The notes below the pieces were generated by a model that saw only the letters and a list, made by a program, of their open reading frames with translations, did no database searches and was not told where the DNA came from. From Gnetum montanum (taxonomy: Eukaryota; Streptophyta; Gnetopsida; Gnetales; Gnetaceae), in assembly GCA_015680685.1 (NCBI GenBank), contig MNCI01004165.1, forward strand, positions 1 to 64,000: a DNA stretch of 64,000 nt. The letters are read 5' to 3'. Numbering within the stretch: position 1 is the first letter of the stretch; every line of letters begins with the position of its first letter. Shown in pieces: positions 1 through 11,660 of the stretch. A program made the translations under genes and the position numbers.

Positions 1-45
1 CCACAAGCATAGTTGAGAAGACAATGATCATCATGATTAGATTTC
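1..45 (+). repeat. LTR fragment (3' part) of the E1-type LTR
   Basis: These 45 bases are nearly identical to 3241-3285 inside the E1 5' LTR, including the shared word acaatgatcatcatgattag. The match stops abruptly at 45/46, where a copy of the P450 upstream region begins. It is therefore the right-hand remnant of an LTR that continues left of the window. Confidence 0.8.
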
Positions 46-1500
46 CCACTATTTACTTTTTACCTAACTTACCTATGTACTTAGGATTACTTTGCATTAT
101 GTATTATTCTATGACTTTTAGCTATTGTATTTAATGGGAATACCATTGTTATTCTTTTATTATCTATACATGTTTTGAAGATTTGGTTTGCTCGGATTTT
201 CCCCTAATTAGAATATAGCTAACGAATTGACTGAAAAATTTCTAAACAAAATAAATCACATTCTAAAAGTAACATAAAATAAGGTATTTATAGAATAATG
301 AACTAAGTTATAATGAACTATGTTAAAGGATTATGATCTATGTTTAACGTACCCTTCAACGAGACAGAATTGTATTGAAAGAATGTCCATGACTGAATTT
401 TTAAAATGATTTATTGAGTTCTGCACCAAAGCTCAGATGAATTGGGTTGGTCGGTTCCCCTGTTTATTTCGTATGTTTTTGGATTACATATTTTTGCAGC
501 GCAACGTTTTCCTTCCGCTGCTTTACCTCCCGGTGATTGCCTTTTTTTCGTAAACCATAATGATATTGCTTATTCTTCGATTTTATCTTTCTTGTTACTT
601 GTTTTTTAGTTTTTATCTTTAAAGCCTTCCCTCAGGAGAGGGACCGATGGTTGGCAGTGGAACCGCACGTGGGAACCTGTGTTGCAACTTATAATTTAAA
701 AAAATCACAAAGAATAAGTTCCGAGGAAAACTGCATTTTTAGAATCTTTGCTTTCAAATTTAATGCCAGCAACTTATGGGGTTTGAGTCAAAGATTCCAA
801 TTTCGGCACGGAACTCATTCTTTCTTAATCCTATCTGAAATATATTACTGTAAGGCAGGCAGCGTCTATAACTTGGCTTATCTTTTGAAATATTCAATGG
901 TGCCGCGCAGCACTGTACGCAAACAAAAAAACAGAAATGTCATTGTTTTCATTAAGTTTTTAAACGAAAGCTTGTTAGAATAATGGTAAAATTTTCGTTA
1001 ACTTTTTATGCGAAACTCATTAGCATAGCGGTAAAATCTTTTCAGCTTACCGGCAATTTCAAGAATTCTGTGGATTGGTAACGCTTCTATATGAGCGTTT
1101 TATCTTTCATTTATTCTTTACCACCAACATGTTTTAGACAACATTATTACAGCAGCATGTGAATGAAAAAATTTCAAAGATAAGCCGCGGTACACGCAGC
1201 CAGGTAGCACAGCATGAGGATGAAAAAATTTCAAAGATCAGCCGGGTAGCACTGAATCACTGATGGCATGAAGCGCATCTGGACTGCATAGTAACTATGC
1301 TCAGCTTTATGAAGATATGCCGTGTTGTCTTACTCACCATGGCCGAGAATCTCAGGACTGGGATTCCAGTGCCCTGAGCCCAAAGACATGTCAAAGTTAT
1401 CACGTGAGTTTATTGACCACTCTACTTGATAATATGAGGGGCTGTGTATTGACCACTCTACTCCATAATATGNTCATGGAAACTATAACACAATTGGGAT
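46..1500 (+). repeat. Decayed duplicate of the P450 5' region joined to intron-1-like sequence
   Basis: The segment 46-950 aligns almost end to end with 13691-14520, the region upstream of the P450, sharing landmarks such as gttctgcaccaaagct, tttttggattacatat and cggcacggaactcattc. The similarity picks up again around 1240-1400 (ggtagcactga, atggccga, gagccca, catgt.aaagtta), matching 14540-14725. Near 1400 it switches to a stretch (gtgagtttatt, then attgaccac and taatatg) that resembles 16144-16202 inside P450 intron 1. Promoter end, exon 1 and most of intron 1 are missing at this junction, so this is best read as the stump of a deleted P450 paralogue. An extra segment at 950-1240 has no counterpart and contains a short tandem duplication around gaaaaaatttcaaagat. 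No coding exon is recognisable. Confidence 0.75.
1473..1473. other. Single-N contig join with repeated flanks
   Basis: One N lies directly after the second of two 25-bp near-copies (1412-1436 and 1448-1472) that both start attgaccactctact and end ataatatg. Together with the two similar single Ns at 8914 and 9441 this looks like an unresolved assembly overlap. Confidence 0.6.
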
Positions 1501-2168
1501 TTTTAGAAAGATTAGCATTTTTGTCTTTTACTCTTACATTAGTTCTATAGTTCGAACTTGGCTTAATAAAGAGTCTTAAACTTTTGATTTATCTATAGTA
1601 TGTGATATTTTGGCATTTTGGCACAAGACTTAATAATTGGTGTAATTGTACTTTGATTTTATTTTAATGAGTCTTCCTCTATAGGATGATGTTTGACATA
1701 AGGCTTTATCATTGCATGATCATTATCTTTAGTGATATGAGATTTCGTTAATAGTTTAATCATGTATGATACTTAATTATTGGTTAATTTGTCTTAAGAT
1801 CTTATCAACGTGATTTCTATTTAGTAAGTCTCACCTCCTTGTACTTGTAGTTAATATGAGATTTTATATTTTTGTATTTTTATATTTTGATTATTATCTT
1901 ATGATGCCAACCTTGTTATTGTTGGATTAGGACAGGGTAACTAGATGTGGGCCCTACTAAAAATGATGTTTATCTTTATCTTGAATTTTTCACATAGTAT
2001 AGGTTGGATAATAAGTCTCAAGTTAGATGCTTCTAAAAGCCATGTATAGATATTTGTGATTCGGCCTTTATAAGCAGGTTATGGGTTTTTTGTCAATTAT
2101 CATTTTCAATTCTTGTGTCTTCTTCTATCTTAATCTTGTTGGTACTTTACACTTAGGATCTTACGAGT
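1501..2168. other. AT-rich stretch, possible copia-type LTR remnant
   Basis: No gene is visible. From 1921 the sequence starts TGTTGGATTAGG, the kind of start common in plant Ty1/copia LTRs, and a TATA-like tttataag occurs at 2065-2073. No second LTR or matching terminus was found, so the LTR reading is weak. Confidence 0.25.
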
Positions 2169-2400
2169 GTAGGAAAACATGCCTTGTTGGTGGATCGAAG
2201 GTTATTTCCCTTTAGAAAGAGGGTTGGAGGAGTCTGGAGATCCTCATACATTCCATGCTATCACAACCATCATAAAGAACTACACTCCTAATTCCTTTGC
2301 ATACTTTATCATAAGGATATGTAGACTTGCAGAGAAGCTTTGGCTTCAATGTTTAGGCCACCGCCCTTCTCTCAAGAGCGGGGCTTAGGGCTAAATATAT
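2169..2400 (+). repeat. Dispersed repeat, leader of the F-type element
   Basis: This matches, in inverse orientation, 37800-38055, sharing aacatgccttgttggtgg and taaggatatgtag. In the other copy the segment sits at the LTR/primer-site boundary ahead of the F gag gene, so this is probably the leader of a related retroelement. The primer-site equivalent here (around 2214-2240) is degenerate. A 69-codon open frame across it has no recognisable product. Confidence 0.6.
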
Positions 2401-2472
2401 TTAGATAGGAATGTGTCTTAGCTATTCAAGGAGAATGATGACTCTTATGGTTGCATGTGCTTATTGTGGCCA

Positions 2473-2489
2473 TGTGTGTGTGTGTGTGT
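2473..2489. repeat. (TG)n microsatellite
   Basis: About eight and a half TG units just before the E1 LTR complex. Confidence 0.9.
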
Positions 2490-2511
2490 TATGTTCATCA
2501 TGTTGCTTATT

Positions 2512-2585
2512 GATGAGCAACATGCACCTCCTACACTCAACCATACAAATCACAAGCATTCATGTGCAATCCTGTCAAATTCTGT
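2512..2585 (-). repeat. Inverted 3' end of an E-type LTR at the head of the E1 LTR
   Basis: Starting TGATGAGCAACATGC, this reads as the reverse complement of the LTR 3' terminus (compare 36026-36100, minus element E2, sharing atcacaagcattcatgt). It sits exactly where the first bases of the E1 5' LTR should be, so the LTR now begins with an inverted copy of its own end. Confidence 0.65.
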
Positions 2586-3397
2586 GGATGGAAATAGTGT
2601 AGTCCAAGAAGTGATCTCGAATATCCAATATCATGGGATGTGTGCTAGGCTATAAATATAGCACTTGGACACATGGTTTTGAATAAGTTTTGTCATAGCA
2701 TAGCAAATCTCTTGCAATTTCTTTTCTCCAAAGTTAGAATATTTTCCAAAGTTCCCCTAGTAGGAGTCATTGAGTGTACAAATCTTTACTTGAGCACTAT
2801 TGTACCTGAGCATGACAGTGTGTGTGATAATAAAGGCAAGCTTTCTAATCAAACCTTTCAGCACCTTGGCTAGCTTAAATATTTTATTCATGCATTTACT
2901 ATTTTTTGCAATTTCTTGTAATGCTTCTAAGTAATTAAGCTAGCTAGATTAGGTAGCAATTAATTAAGCACATAAGTACAACCACTTTAAGATTGCACAT
3001 GATGCTTGGCAATCTCAACAATGCTTAATGTTTAGTAATCCAATAGTGTTATACATGTTCAAGATGTGCACGAAAAGTGGAACTGGATAGTTATGTTAGG
3101 ATAGTTAGTTATTAATTAGCAATTAGATTAGTTAAATTGATTCATAAATTGGGTTTCAACTTTTTGTTAATTGTAGATGAAGAAAATATAAAATAATAAA
3201 AATTATCTATCTTAATTACACTTAACCATACAATTAAGCTCCATAAGCATAGTTGAGAAGACAATGATCATCATGATTAGATTTCACGTCGTAAAACCAG
3301 TATGTGTGGGAACTTTAGGTTCATAGAAATCGATCAAACCATGCATGAATGCTTGTGATTTGTATGGTTGGGCGTAGGGGTACCTCATCATTCATCA
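2586..3397 (+). repeat. E1 5' LTR
   Basis: It is homologous to 11661-12119, 63507-64000 and, inverted, 27950-28786 and 36026-36854. It contains a TATA box (tataaatata, 2651-2660) and a polyadenylation word AATAAA (2829-2834), with a conserved tract between them that is probably the R region. It ends TCATCA, one base before the primer site. Confidence 0.85.
2651..2660 (+). promoter_or_regulatory. LTR TATA box (E1)
   Basis: The tataaatata word is conserved in place in the LTRs of E1, E2 (inverted, near 28668 and 36720) and, as ctaaatata, near 63604. Confidence 0.6.
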
Positions 3398-3398
3398 T

Positions 3399-3416
3399 TG
3401 GCACTATTGTTTGGGA
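3399..3416 (+). other. E1 primer binding site, tRNA-Asp type
   Basis: TGGCACTATTGTTTGGGA follows the LTR end after one base. From family knowledge, Athila elements use an 18-base site complementary to the 3' end of tRNA-Asp; this copy differs mostly by C-to-T and G-to-A changes. The E2 copy (36007-36024) is closer to that sequence. Confidence 0.65.
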
Positions 3417-3529
3417 CTTTAGTTTTTCATGTGCACTAGCTAAGACTTAGTAAAAAAATTATTCAAGATCATTGGAATGAATCCTAAAGTCATATCATAC
3501 ATTAAAATAACTACAAAAATTTTAAGACA

Positions 3530-5450
3530 GCACATTGTATTTCTTGTCTTCTAATACAATATGTCTTCTTCTCACAAGAGTGACTCTCTGCCTAGGTTTG
3601 ATGGAGCAAATCAGTAGGTGCCCCAACAATATAGAGTGGTATATGCTCATCCTGATGAGTATGTGCCCAATTTCACCTTCATCCTACACTAGGATGAACT
3701 ACTACAGTGGCACAACATGGAGGGCAACATTGTGTTGCCACTTGATCAATCTATTTCTATAATGCTCCAACAAACTCTTATGTGGTTGGGCATCTATGGG
3801 CTTCATGTTGAATATATTATGTAGGATAGTGACAGCAAGGATTATGATCCCACTAATGCACAATTTCGAAGGGATCAATAGTGATAGCAATGCTACATAT
3901 CTGTGAAGGGAAATTGGTCCAATGATTTCCCATTCTTAATAAACTAAAGAGAGGATGGAGAATCCTTCTCTAGAGGTTTTCCATTTACAGAGACTCCTCT
4001 CATTGACTTTAGTGAATGAGGTCAAAACTAGAACTTGCAGTCCACAATCCATTATCCTAGTTCTAGCAAAAATGGATCAAATGACAAAAGGGAATCTAAG
4101 AAGGAGAGTCATGGTAGGGATGTGAGCAAGAAGCATGATCATGATCATGGTTGAGACCACTGAAGAGGGGGTGGTAGGCACTATGATGGTGCTAGTCCTC
4201 CTTCCTTTTCACCATCATCATCATCTTCTTCCTCTTCTAGCTCTGACCATAACTGCAAGGGGCACGATCATGATGGAGGTGACCAAAGAGACTAAGATGA
4301 TCATAGGGATCATTGGATAAGTCAAGATCCAAGGCATCGACATTCAAGAGAGGCCATTTCCATGAATGAAGGAGTAGTAGAGAGCATCATAGGCACCAAA
4401 ATCATTACCTTGATGAGCCTTTGCTTGCTACTTGAAGCATGCTAAACATTGTAGAGGTAGTCAAAATTCCTACAAAGCATGTAAGGGATAGTTGGATCAA
4501 GAGGCTGAACATGAACAATATCCCTCAATTTTAAGGGGGATATAACTCATATCCATAGAATTGCATTCAAGCTTTCCATGATGCTTGTGCCTTGCAATAT
4601 AAAAAACAAAAGCTTAAGTTGTTTTCCAAGACACTCATCAAAGAAGCAGAAAGCTAGTACCAATCCTTGGAACTAGAATCCATCAAACAGTGGAGTACAA
4701 TGCTTGAACTATTTAATGAAAAATATTAGATGTACTCCTGAGTGTCCAACTTAAGGAGGTAGATCTAAGGATGGAAATAAGGGACAGATGAACACTTGCA
4801 TGCTACCATTGGTTGATATTATTCTATATTGCACAAATGTCCTGGCCATGGTTATTCTCAATAGGAGCAACTTTGTCATATCATAGATGGGATCCAATCA
4901 AAAATGAGGAGAACTCTTGGAGTCTATGCCCAAGAACGATTATCAAAAAAAAGGCCATTAGATCCAATGACTGATTGAGTAGGTGGAAAAAGAAGAAGGA
5001 AAGTTGAGAAAATGCAAAAGTGTAAAAGAATACAATCATGATCCTTCCATTCATAAGAGGGAGGTCCAATTTTGTGACAATGAGAAGGAATCATCACTTG
5101 ATGAGGTGGTGAATCAAAAAACCTTACTAATTCAAAAATTTACCTCTAAAATTTTGGCTAAGGTAGATCAATTATGGGACTTTATGGATAGCAGATTTCA
5201 AGCTATCCTAAAAATTACTAAAGCATCCAAAGGACAAAGTAGTGATTATGACTGCAAGAGGTGAAAGAAAGCTAAACATGCTACTTATAGGGGCAAGGGA
5301 AAAATTACTACAATAGAGGATGTTGCAGAAACTGAATCAGATAATGATTGTAGGTGTGACATCTACCAATATGAACATCCTAAAAGATGTTACCCCATCA
5401 TGTCACAGTTACAAGAATCTAGGATGTATACTTTGAATCCATGACTAGAA
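3530..5450 (+). pseudogene. gag: E1 gag pseudogene
   Basis: This is the capsid/nucleocapsid polyprotein of the retroelement, forming the particle that packages the RNA. The N-terminal part (about 3650-3890) encodes a block like FTFILH..., then M.GNIVLPLDQS and YDPTNAQFRRDQ, homologous to C (41630-41820) and E2 (35998-35600). A histidine- and serine-rich linker lies near 4100-4320 and an acidic/lysine-rich part at 4983-5264. The frame shifts repeatedly and contains stops, so no single ORF covers it. I see no clean CCHC zinc knuckle. The product would be non-functional. Confidence 0.7.
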
Positions 5451-6480
5451 AAAAGATAAACATGTAGAAAATTACCTTATCCTCAAGGAAATCCTAGGCA
5501 GTTCCATTAGCAACAACAATACTATCCAAGTGGAACTCCATTGCAACTATACAAGTAGTATTACTAGTGGCAACACCCATAGTCATGGATGTTACCACTG
5601 CCAAGGAAGTAGTACCATTATAGAAAATCATATCCATATGGATATTATGTTTAGTAATTCCTATCTCCATATGACTCTTCCAATCATGTTTCTCCTTTTC
5701 AAACTCACTACTATCCTCCTGAATACTATAGAATGCATTCTCCACATTTTAGGAGGGACACCACATTTTATCCTTATCCTCCTCTTATTTTTATGCATGT
5801 TCCTCCATCCTCAACATAGCTACTACCTACTCCATCCATGCAAGATGAACTTCCAGCCCAACCATAACAACATAATGCTACCAGGGCCATCAATCTACAA
5901 CTAGTTCATCAAATGAGGAGTTCAAAATATCATGCTCATAAAAGACCATTCTTCCAACCCAATAGCCCTACTAAGCCTTCACAAACTCAGGCAGCTAGTC
6001 ACCCTACTCCTGCCTGATCTTCTACAAACCATTCCATCGGGTTCCCTTCAAACCAAATACCACCCAAAATCCATATTGTTATGCTCACTCATGTCATATC
6101 TAATTGGATTTGAGCTAGCAACCTTATTAGGGAATTAGTTGATCCTATGAGTCTTCTTATTTATTTACAGATTACTAGAAATGAACCATGTAAAACTCTT
6201 CTTCATTCAGGTCCTAATGTTAACTTAATTTCTCGTGAGATGTATAATGTCTAGAACTTGACACTTCTCAAGAAGAGCAATATTCGACTAGAATTGATAG
6301 ACTAGTTTATTACTATTCCATTGGGATTGGTAGTCTATGGGTGATCTTACCTTGCTGATTTCGTAGTAATCAAAGTCGAGAATTATAAAGGGAACTTCCC
6401 AATCATTATGGGAATGGCATGGCTAATCACCGTTGGTGCAAGAATGGACATCAGAGATCTTTCCCTAGAGATATCTAAGA
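5451..6480 (+). pseudogene. E1 gag-pol linker and protease remnant
   Basis: The stretch 5490-5900 encodes a low-complexity His/Pro/Tyr-rich linker shared with E2 (33960-33600), C (48950-49330) and D (53030-53400). The retropepsin follows near 6130-6480. Where the aspartic protease should show D-S/T-G, the frame reads HSGPNVNLISREMYN (around 6205-6250), so the catalytic aspartate is histidine. The flap and later parts (about 6330-6480) are recognisable by similarity to the other copies. Stops interrupt the frame. Confidence 0.65.
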
Positions 6481-7019
6481 AAAATGCATTTGGAAAGATT
6501 AAGAAGAAAAAAGTTCCATGCATCATGTACAACAATACATGGTGTAATTACATGCAGAAACTTTAGTCTATGAAATGAGCAGCTATTTCTACATGTAGGT
6601 AGTGTGCACCTAAAGTAGATATTCAAAGGTGTTTGTACGTAGTAGCCATAAAACAAGAAGGAACCCAATGGTTGACCACTGATTCTGAAAGTAACACAAT
6701 GTGAATGAAACCTACTAAGAGCCTAACATGCACTTATGTCATAGGCATGAATGAACTAGAGCAAGTTCATCACCAACTCTCTGATAATGCAAATGATGAT
6801 ACCTATTGGAAAGAGCTGGAACTTAATAAAAATTTTAAACAAAAGTCTAGTAGGCTAAAAACTCTACCTACTAGCATGGAAGATGAATTCTTAAAATCTA
6901 GGAAGCTAACAATAATCAATGAAAATCTTTCTCCATAAAAAATAGATGTTGTTAATGTGGTTGAAAAATGGTCAACAACCTTTGCTTAGTCATATCCTAA
7001 ACTCACAAGAATTAATCTT

Positions 7020-8260
7020 AAGATATGCTAGTGTCATATTAAAGAAGAGATTGAGCAACTCCTAAAGGAAAGGTTCATCTATCCCATTGTGGATAGCAAG
7101 TGGGTTAGCCCACTCATGATTGTGCCAAAGAAAGATGGCAAGTGGTGGGTTTACATCTATTTTTAGCTGTTGAATATGGCAACATTCAAAGATCATTTTT
7201 CATTATCATTCATTGATCAAGTGTTGGACATCATATCTAGGCATTGATATTATAGTTTTTTAGATAGTTATAGTGGCTATGACCAAATTTAGATCACACC
7301 AGAGGATCAAGCTAAAACAACATTTATGAATCCTTGGGGACCTTTGCATATCGAAAGATGCCTTTTGGTCTGTGTAATGCTCCTGCCACCTTCCAATGCC
7401 TAGTCTTAAGCATCTTTTAGTAGAAAATCAATAACGAAGTGGAATTCTTCATGGATGACTTCTCCACCTATGATGTTACATTTGAGCAAGCCCTAGACCA
7501 CCTTGAGAAAGTACTCAAAAGATGTGTGAAAATAAACCTATGGCTCAATTAGCAAAAAAGTCATCTAATGGGCCAAGAGGGCATTATATTGAGGCATAGA
7601 ATATCACAAGAAGGGATTCAGATTGATCCTAAAAAAATAAGGATCATCAAAGGAATTACTCATCAGCTAGAAATTGTAAAAGATGTCTGATCATTCCTTC
7701 AACATACTAGTTACTATCAACGATTCATAGAGAATTTCTCTAAGATCACAAAATTGGTGGTAATGATAATAAAGAAAGATGCTCCATTTATTTGGACCAT
7801 GGAATGTGAAAAAGTATTCCAATAGCTAAAGGAGAAATTTGTAGAAACTCTAGTTCTACAAGCACCTAACTGGTCTAGACAATTTCATGTTATGATGGAT
7901 GCATTAAACTATGCCTTGGGGGCTATGCTTACATAATTGGACTACAAGAAATGTTCATATTACATCCACTGTGTAAGCGGAAGAATTGTGGATGCACAAC
8001 TAAACTACACCACCACAAAAAAATAATTTATGGAAGTGGTGTTTGCTCTACAGAAGTTTAGGCACTATGTGCTTGGATATAAGTATTTGTGCACACTAAC
8101 CATAGTGTGATTCACTTCCTAATGAATAATCCAATGGTGAGCCCCTGTGTCATACAATGGTTGGTGATCTTATAGCAACTTGATCTTACAATGGTAGATT
8201 GGAAGGAAACTAAGCATGTGGTTGTTGATCACTTATCTTAGTTATTATGGAATAATGAAG
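7020..8260 (+). pseudogene. E1 reverse transcriptase and RNase H remnant
   Basis: RT copies the element RNA into DNA and RNase H removes the RNA strand. Visible landmarks are WVSPLMIVPKKDGKWW near 7100, DQVLDIISRH near 7215, the catalytic box as FFMDDFSTY near 7442-7470 (both aspartates kept), and a SF-L-HTSYYQRFIENFSKI block near 7690-7745. RNase H follows with MDALNYALGAML near 7890-7930 and YTTTKK near 8000-8025. In-frame stops occur throughout (for example after QQ and HR), so the enzyme cannot be made as one protein. This is the only copy of the family here with an intact DD in the RT active site. Confidence 0.8.
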
Positions 8261-8913
8261 AGAAGGAAAGCCCACTATCTAATTTTTTTTCCTAATGAAC
8301 TCCTCTTTGCCAAGGCTATAACTAAATAATTGCATACTAAGGCTACATGGTACAATGCATTCTCACCTATCTTCTCACTCAAGAGATTCCAGAAGGATTG
8401 GACCACTGGAAGAAACAACAATTTCTTCACTAGGTGAAATGCTTCATGGAGATCAACTAATACCTTTATAAGGTGTGCACTGATGCCCTAGTTCATTTGT
8501 GTGTTTCTAATGCTGATCAACTATGCATTCTCCAAGATGCTCATGAGCATATTTGTGGGGGCCACTATGCTAGGAGACACCCAATCATTAAAATCTTGAT
8601 GGTAGGGTATTACTAGCCAACAATTTTTGGGGATGCTCACCAATTTGTTCACTCTTGGGAACATTTCCAACAAGATGATGGAATGACTACTTGAATGAAG
8701 AGACGTTAGTAGTGGATTCAACCACTAGAATCCTTCAACATCTAGGGCATTAACTTCATGGGTTTCATCACACCCATGTCGAATGAAAAGGCATACATCA
8801 TAGTCGCTATTGACTATTGTATGAAATGGGCAAAAGTAGCTACCATCACCAACTATACATCTTCTATTACTGCTCAATTTGTACAAAAAAATGTTGTAAA
8901 TAGGTTTGGTGTG

Positions 8914-8914
8914 N
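8914..8914. other. Single-N join between 73-bp near-identical copies
   Basis: Copies 8841-8913 and 8915-8987 differ at only a couple of positions, and removing one restores the integrase reading expected from the sister copies. This is what an unmerged contig overlap would produce. Confidence 0.75.
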
Positions 8915-9440
8915 TGCCATCACCAACTATACATCTTCTATTACTGCTCAATTTGTACAACAAAATGTTGTAAATAGGTTTGGTGTGCCATGTGCATTAT
9001 TTTCTGATAATGGAACCCACTTTATAGGCACTACCTTTTGGAAGCTTATGCAATGCTTGGGGGTTGAACATAAACTAATAGCACCCTACCATCCCCAAGA
9101 CAACAACCAAGATAAGGTTACAAATAGGAAAATCACAAAGATCCTAACGAGAATAGTTAGCAAATATAGGAGAGTAATGCCCTCTAGGCCTACCACTCAA
9201 CATGGAAACTCCTTATAGGTTATTTTCCATATGAGCTAGTGTATGGAAAATTACCAAATCTACCTATTCAATCTAAGCTCCGTACACTATCAATAATCTA
9301 CAACCTTAACATTGACTTAAGTCTAGCACAAAAGAAAAGATTAATGAATCTCAACCTTCTAGACAAGAACCAATTAGTTTCCTTGACATCTAAAAAGTTG
9401 CACAAGGCATTCAAAAAAAAGTGCCATGACCTTAGAATTA

Positions 9441-9441
9441 N
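9441..9441. other. Single-N join between 82-bp near-identical copies
   Basis: Copies 9359-9440 and 9443-9524 flank the N, and the sister elements carry this integrase segment only once. Confidence 0.75.
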
Positions 9442-9570
9442 GCTAGACAAGAACCAATTAGTTGCCTTGAAATCTAACAAGTTGCACAAGGCATTCAAAA
9501 AAAAGTGCCATGACCTTAGAATTATGAAAGTCAAATTTCAACCAGAAGATAATGTCCTTTATTGAAACCT

Positions 9571-11660
9571 CACACATGTACTTCAACGAACTAACTTTTA
9601 GACATTGTAAGAAGGATCGCCTATCATTTACAAAACTTTCCCTTCTAGGGCCATGTTGATCTACAAACTTGAGAGCCTAAACAAGAAGCAGCTAATAAAC
9701 ACACAACAAGTCAAACCTTTTCACAAACCTAAGAAAGTTAGTGCAATAAATAGCTCATTGAATGGACAACCACACTCAATCTTTTAGATCTTCTCCTTTT
9801 AACTTAGTCATGGGAGAGATGGCCATCCATGCTAACTATAGAAGTGGCTTCTCAGTTTTTCATCTTTTTGATTATTTTTGTTTTACACCTTATTATTTTT
9901 ACAACTTTTTGTTTTACGCATTCTATATCTTACATCTTTTTTATTTTATGTTATTAATTTTTTTAAGTTTTTATTTTACAACATCATTAGTATGTTTTAT
10001 TTTTCTTAAATATTTTACAATTTCTTGTATAATTTTCTTTATTTTGGTGTGATTTTCATTTTTTTAATAATAATGTGCCTTATTACCAGCTGGGTATAGT
10101 GTGGTTTGTTTAATGTGGGCATGTGCTATCTGGTATTTGATTTTTGGTGTCTAGATTCTAGCTTTGAATTTTATTACTAATAACTAGGACATGGTTTGTT
10201 TTTCATGAAATAATTACTGAGTGCACAACATCCACCCATCCACAAACTCTATGGTTCTCCTTGTTCTACAAGTATGAGGTCCCTTTTTCATTAATAAAAT
10301 TTTAACAAGCTTATGATCTTGGTAGTTTCTAGATTTGGAAAGGATTCAAAAGGTTTGAACAGGGTGTGACTTCAAAGGGACTTGGTACCCTTTGTGCCTT
10401 TCGACTTACTTAGGTGCATTTGTGTTTTCATGGATTTCTTATTGTCCCATGTTGATCAATAATAGGAAGTTGAATAAGTCTTTGCATGGTGTGATTCCCA
10501 TTCAAAAGAAAAAAAAACCATGAAAATTCAAAACACATCTCTTAGATAAAATAAATGAATTACAAGCATTGGTTATGGAACTAGAAAGACATGTTACCCA
10601 TGCTTGAAGGTCCCCTCTAACTTTTTTCTTCTCTTTTCTTCTTAAAATAAGAAATGGTGGTTATTCTATTGGAGCACTCTTTTATCTTAAGAGGGCAGAC
10701 TGGACTTAAAGTGATAATGCAAAGTCACTGAATGTGGTTAGTTTTGGTCTAGACTAACTTCATTCCACTCTCTTACTCATCCATCTATGCTCTCTATGCC
10801 TCACCTTACTACTGGTTTCATGTTCTTATTCGATGTCTTAGTTTGATGTGTTGAAATTCCTAGGTAGTTTCTTCCTAGTTTTTCTACTTGACATTCCATA
10901 ATCATTAATCACCCATGGGGCACATGGACTCCTTGGTTTGAGGTCATGCAAGGGCAAAAAAGGGCATGTGTCTACTTTGGGAGGATCAACTTACATACTT
11001 TTAGTTGGATTAGTTAAGCTCTTTATCCTTAGACATTTTCATAGTCAAATCCTGTTGCATGCCTGCTCAATGACATCCAATTGTGTGCATCTTCAAAATG
11101 TTTTAGCCCTCTTCAAGTATTTCATTGCATTTGGAAATTTTAGGATTAATAATAAACTGCTTATCCATTTCACCCTATTTTTCAGTCTTTCCACTAACAC
11201 TATTAAAGGAATCAATCCACCATAATCACAACCTAGCCAAGTGTAACTATCGACAAGACAAGGTATCCAATAGCTATATGTTACACATTGGATACTAATT
11301 CACAATTTTGTTATGATTGCAGTGGGAAGTGTGGACTAGAAGCAAGACTATCTTCACCAAAGGATAAGTTGTAGCACTAGGCAATAATGACTCCTCATGA
11401 TCATTGAATCTTCTCCATCACTGTTCAATTGCCAGAGGAGTTGGATGTTAGTTTTGTCCAGGGTGTTCAATTATATTTTCATGAACATCCAATTTTGTAA
11501 AAGACTGTAAATCCATACACTTGGGCACTTAGAATTTGTCTGTTCCATCTGAGTTAGTTTGCATGTTAGTCAATAATCCCATATCTTCCCAATATTTCGT
11601 AAGGGACTTGTTCCTTCTTTTGTTCACTTGAGAATTCATTTTCAGTCAGTTGTGGGGTAA
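9571..11660 (+). other. E1 region between integrase and 3' LTR
   Basis: The remainder of the integrase tail runs to about 9770. After that a T-rich stretch (9850-10060) and non-coding sequence follow, recognisably shared with C (57500-59490) and with E2 (29800-29230). Conserved words include catggactccttggtttgag (10923-10942; compare 58682-58701). No supported gene is present; the 95-codon frame at 10938-11225 is not conserved as an ORF in C. It ends in the polypurine-like tgtggggta before the LTR. Confidence 0.6.

Larger units (their letters stand above)
8280..9570 (+). pseudogene. E1 integrase remnant with two assembly duplications
   Basis: Integrase inserts the cDNA into the genome. The zinc-binding region near 8540-8680 keeps the two histidines (HEHICGGHYARRH) but the CxxC cysteines are gone. 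The core shows INFMGFITPMSNEKAYIIVAIDYC (around 8750-8820), then SDNGTHF (around 9000) and the site where the catalytic glutamate is expected reads NRKITKIL (around 9121), that is E to K. Two near-perfect duplications, 8841-8913/8915-8987 and 9359-9440/9443-9524, each separated by a lone N, are probably assembly artefacts rather than real structure. Confidence 0.8.
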
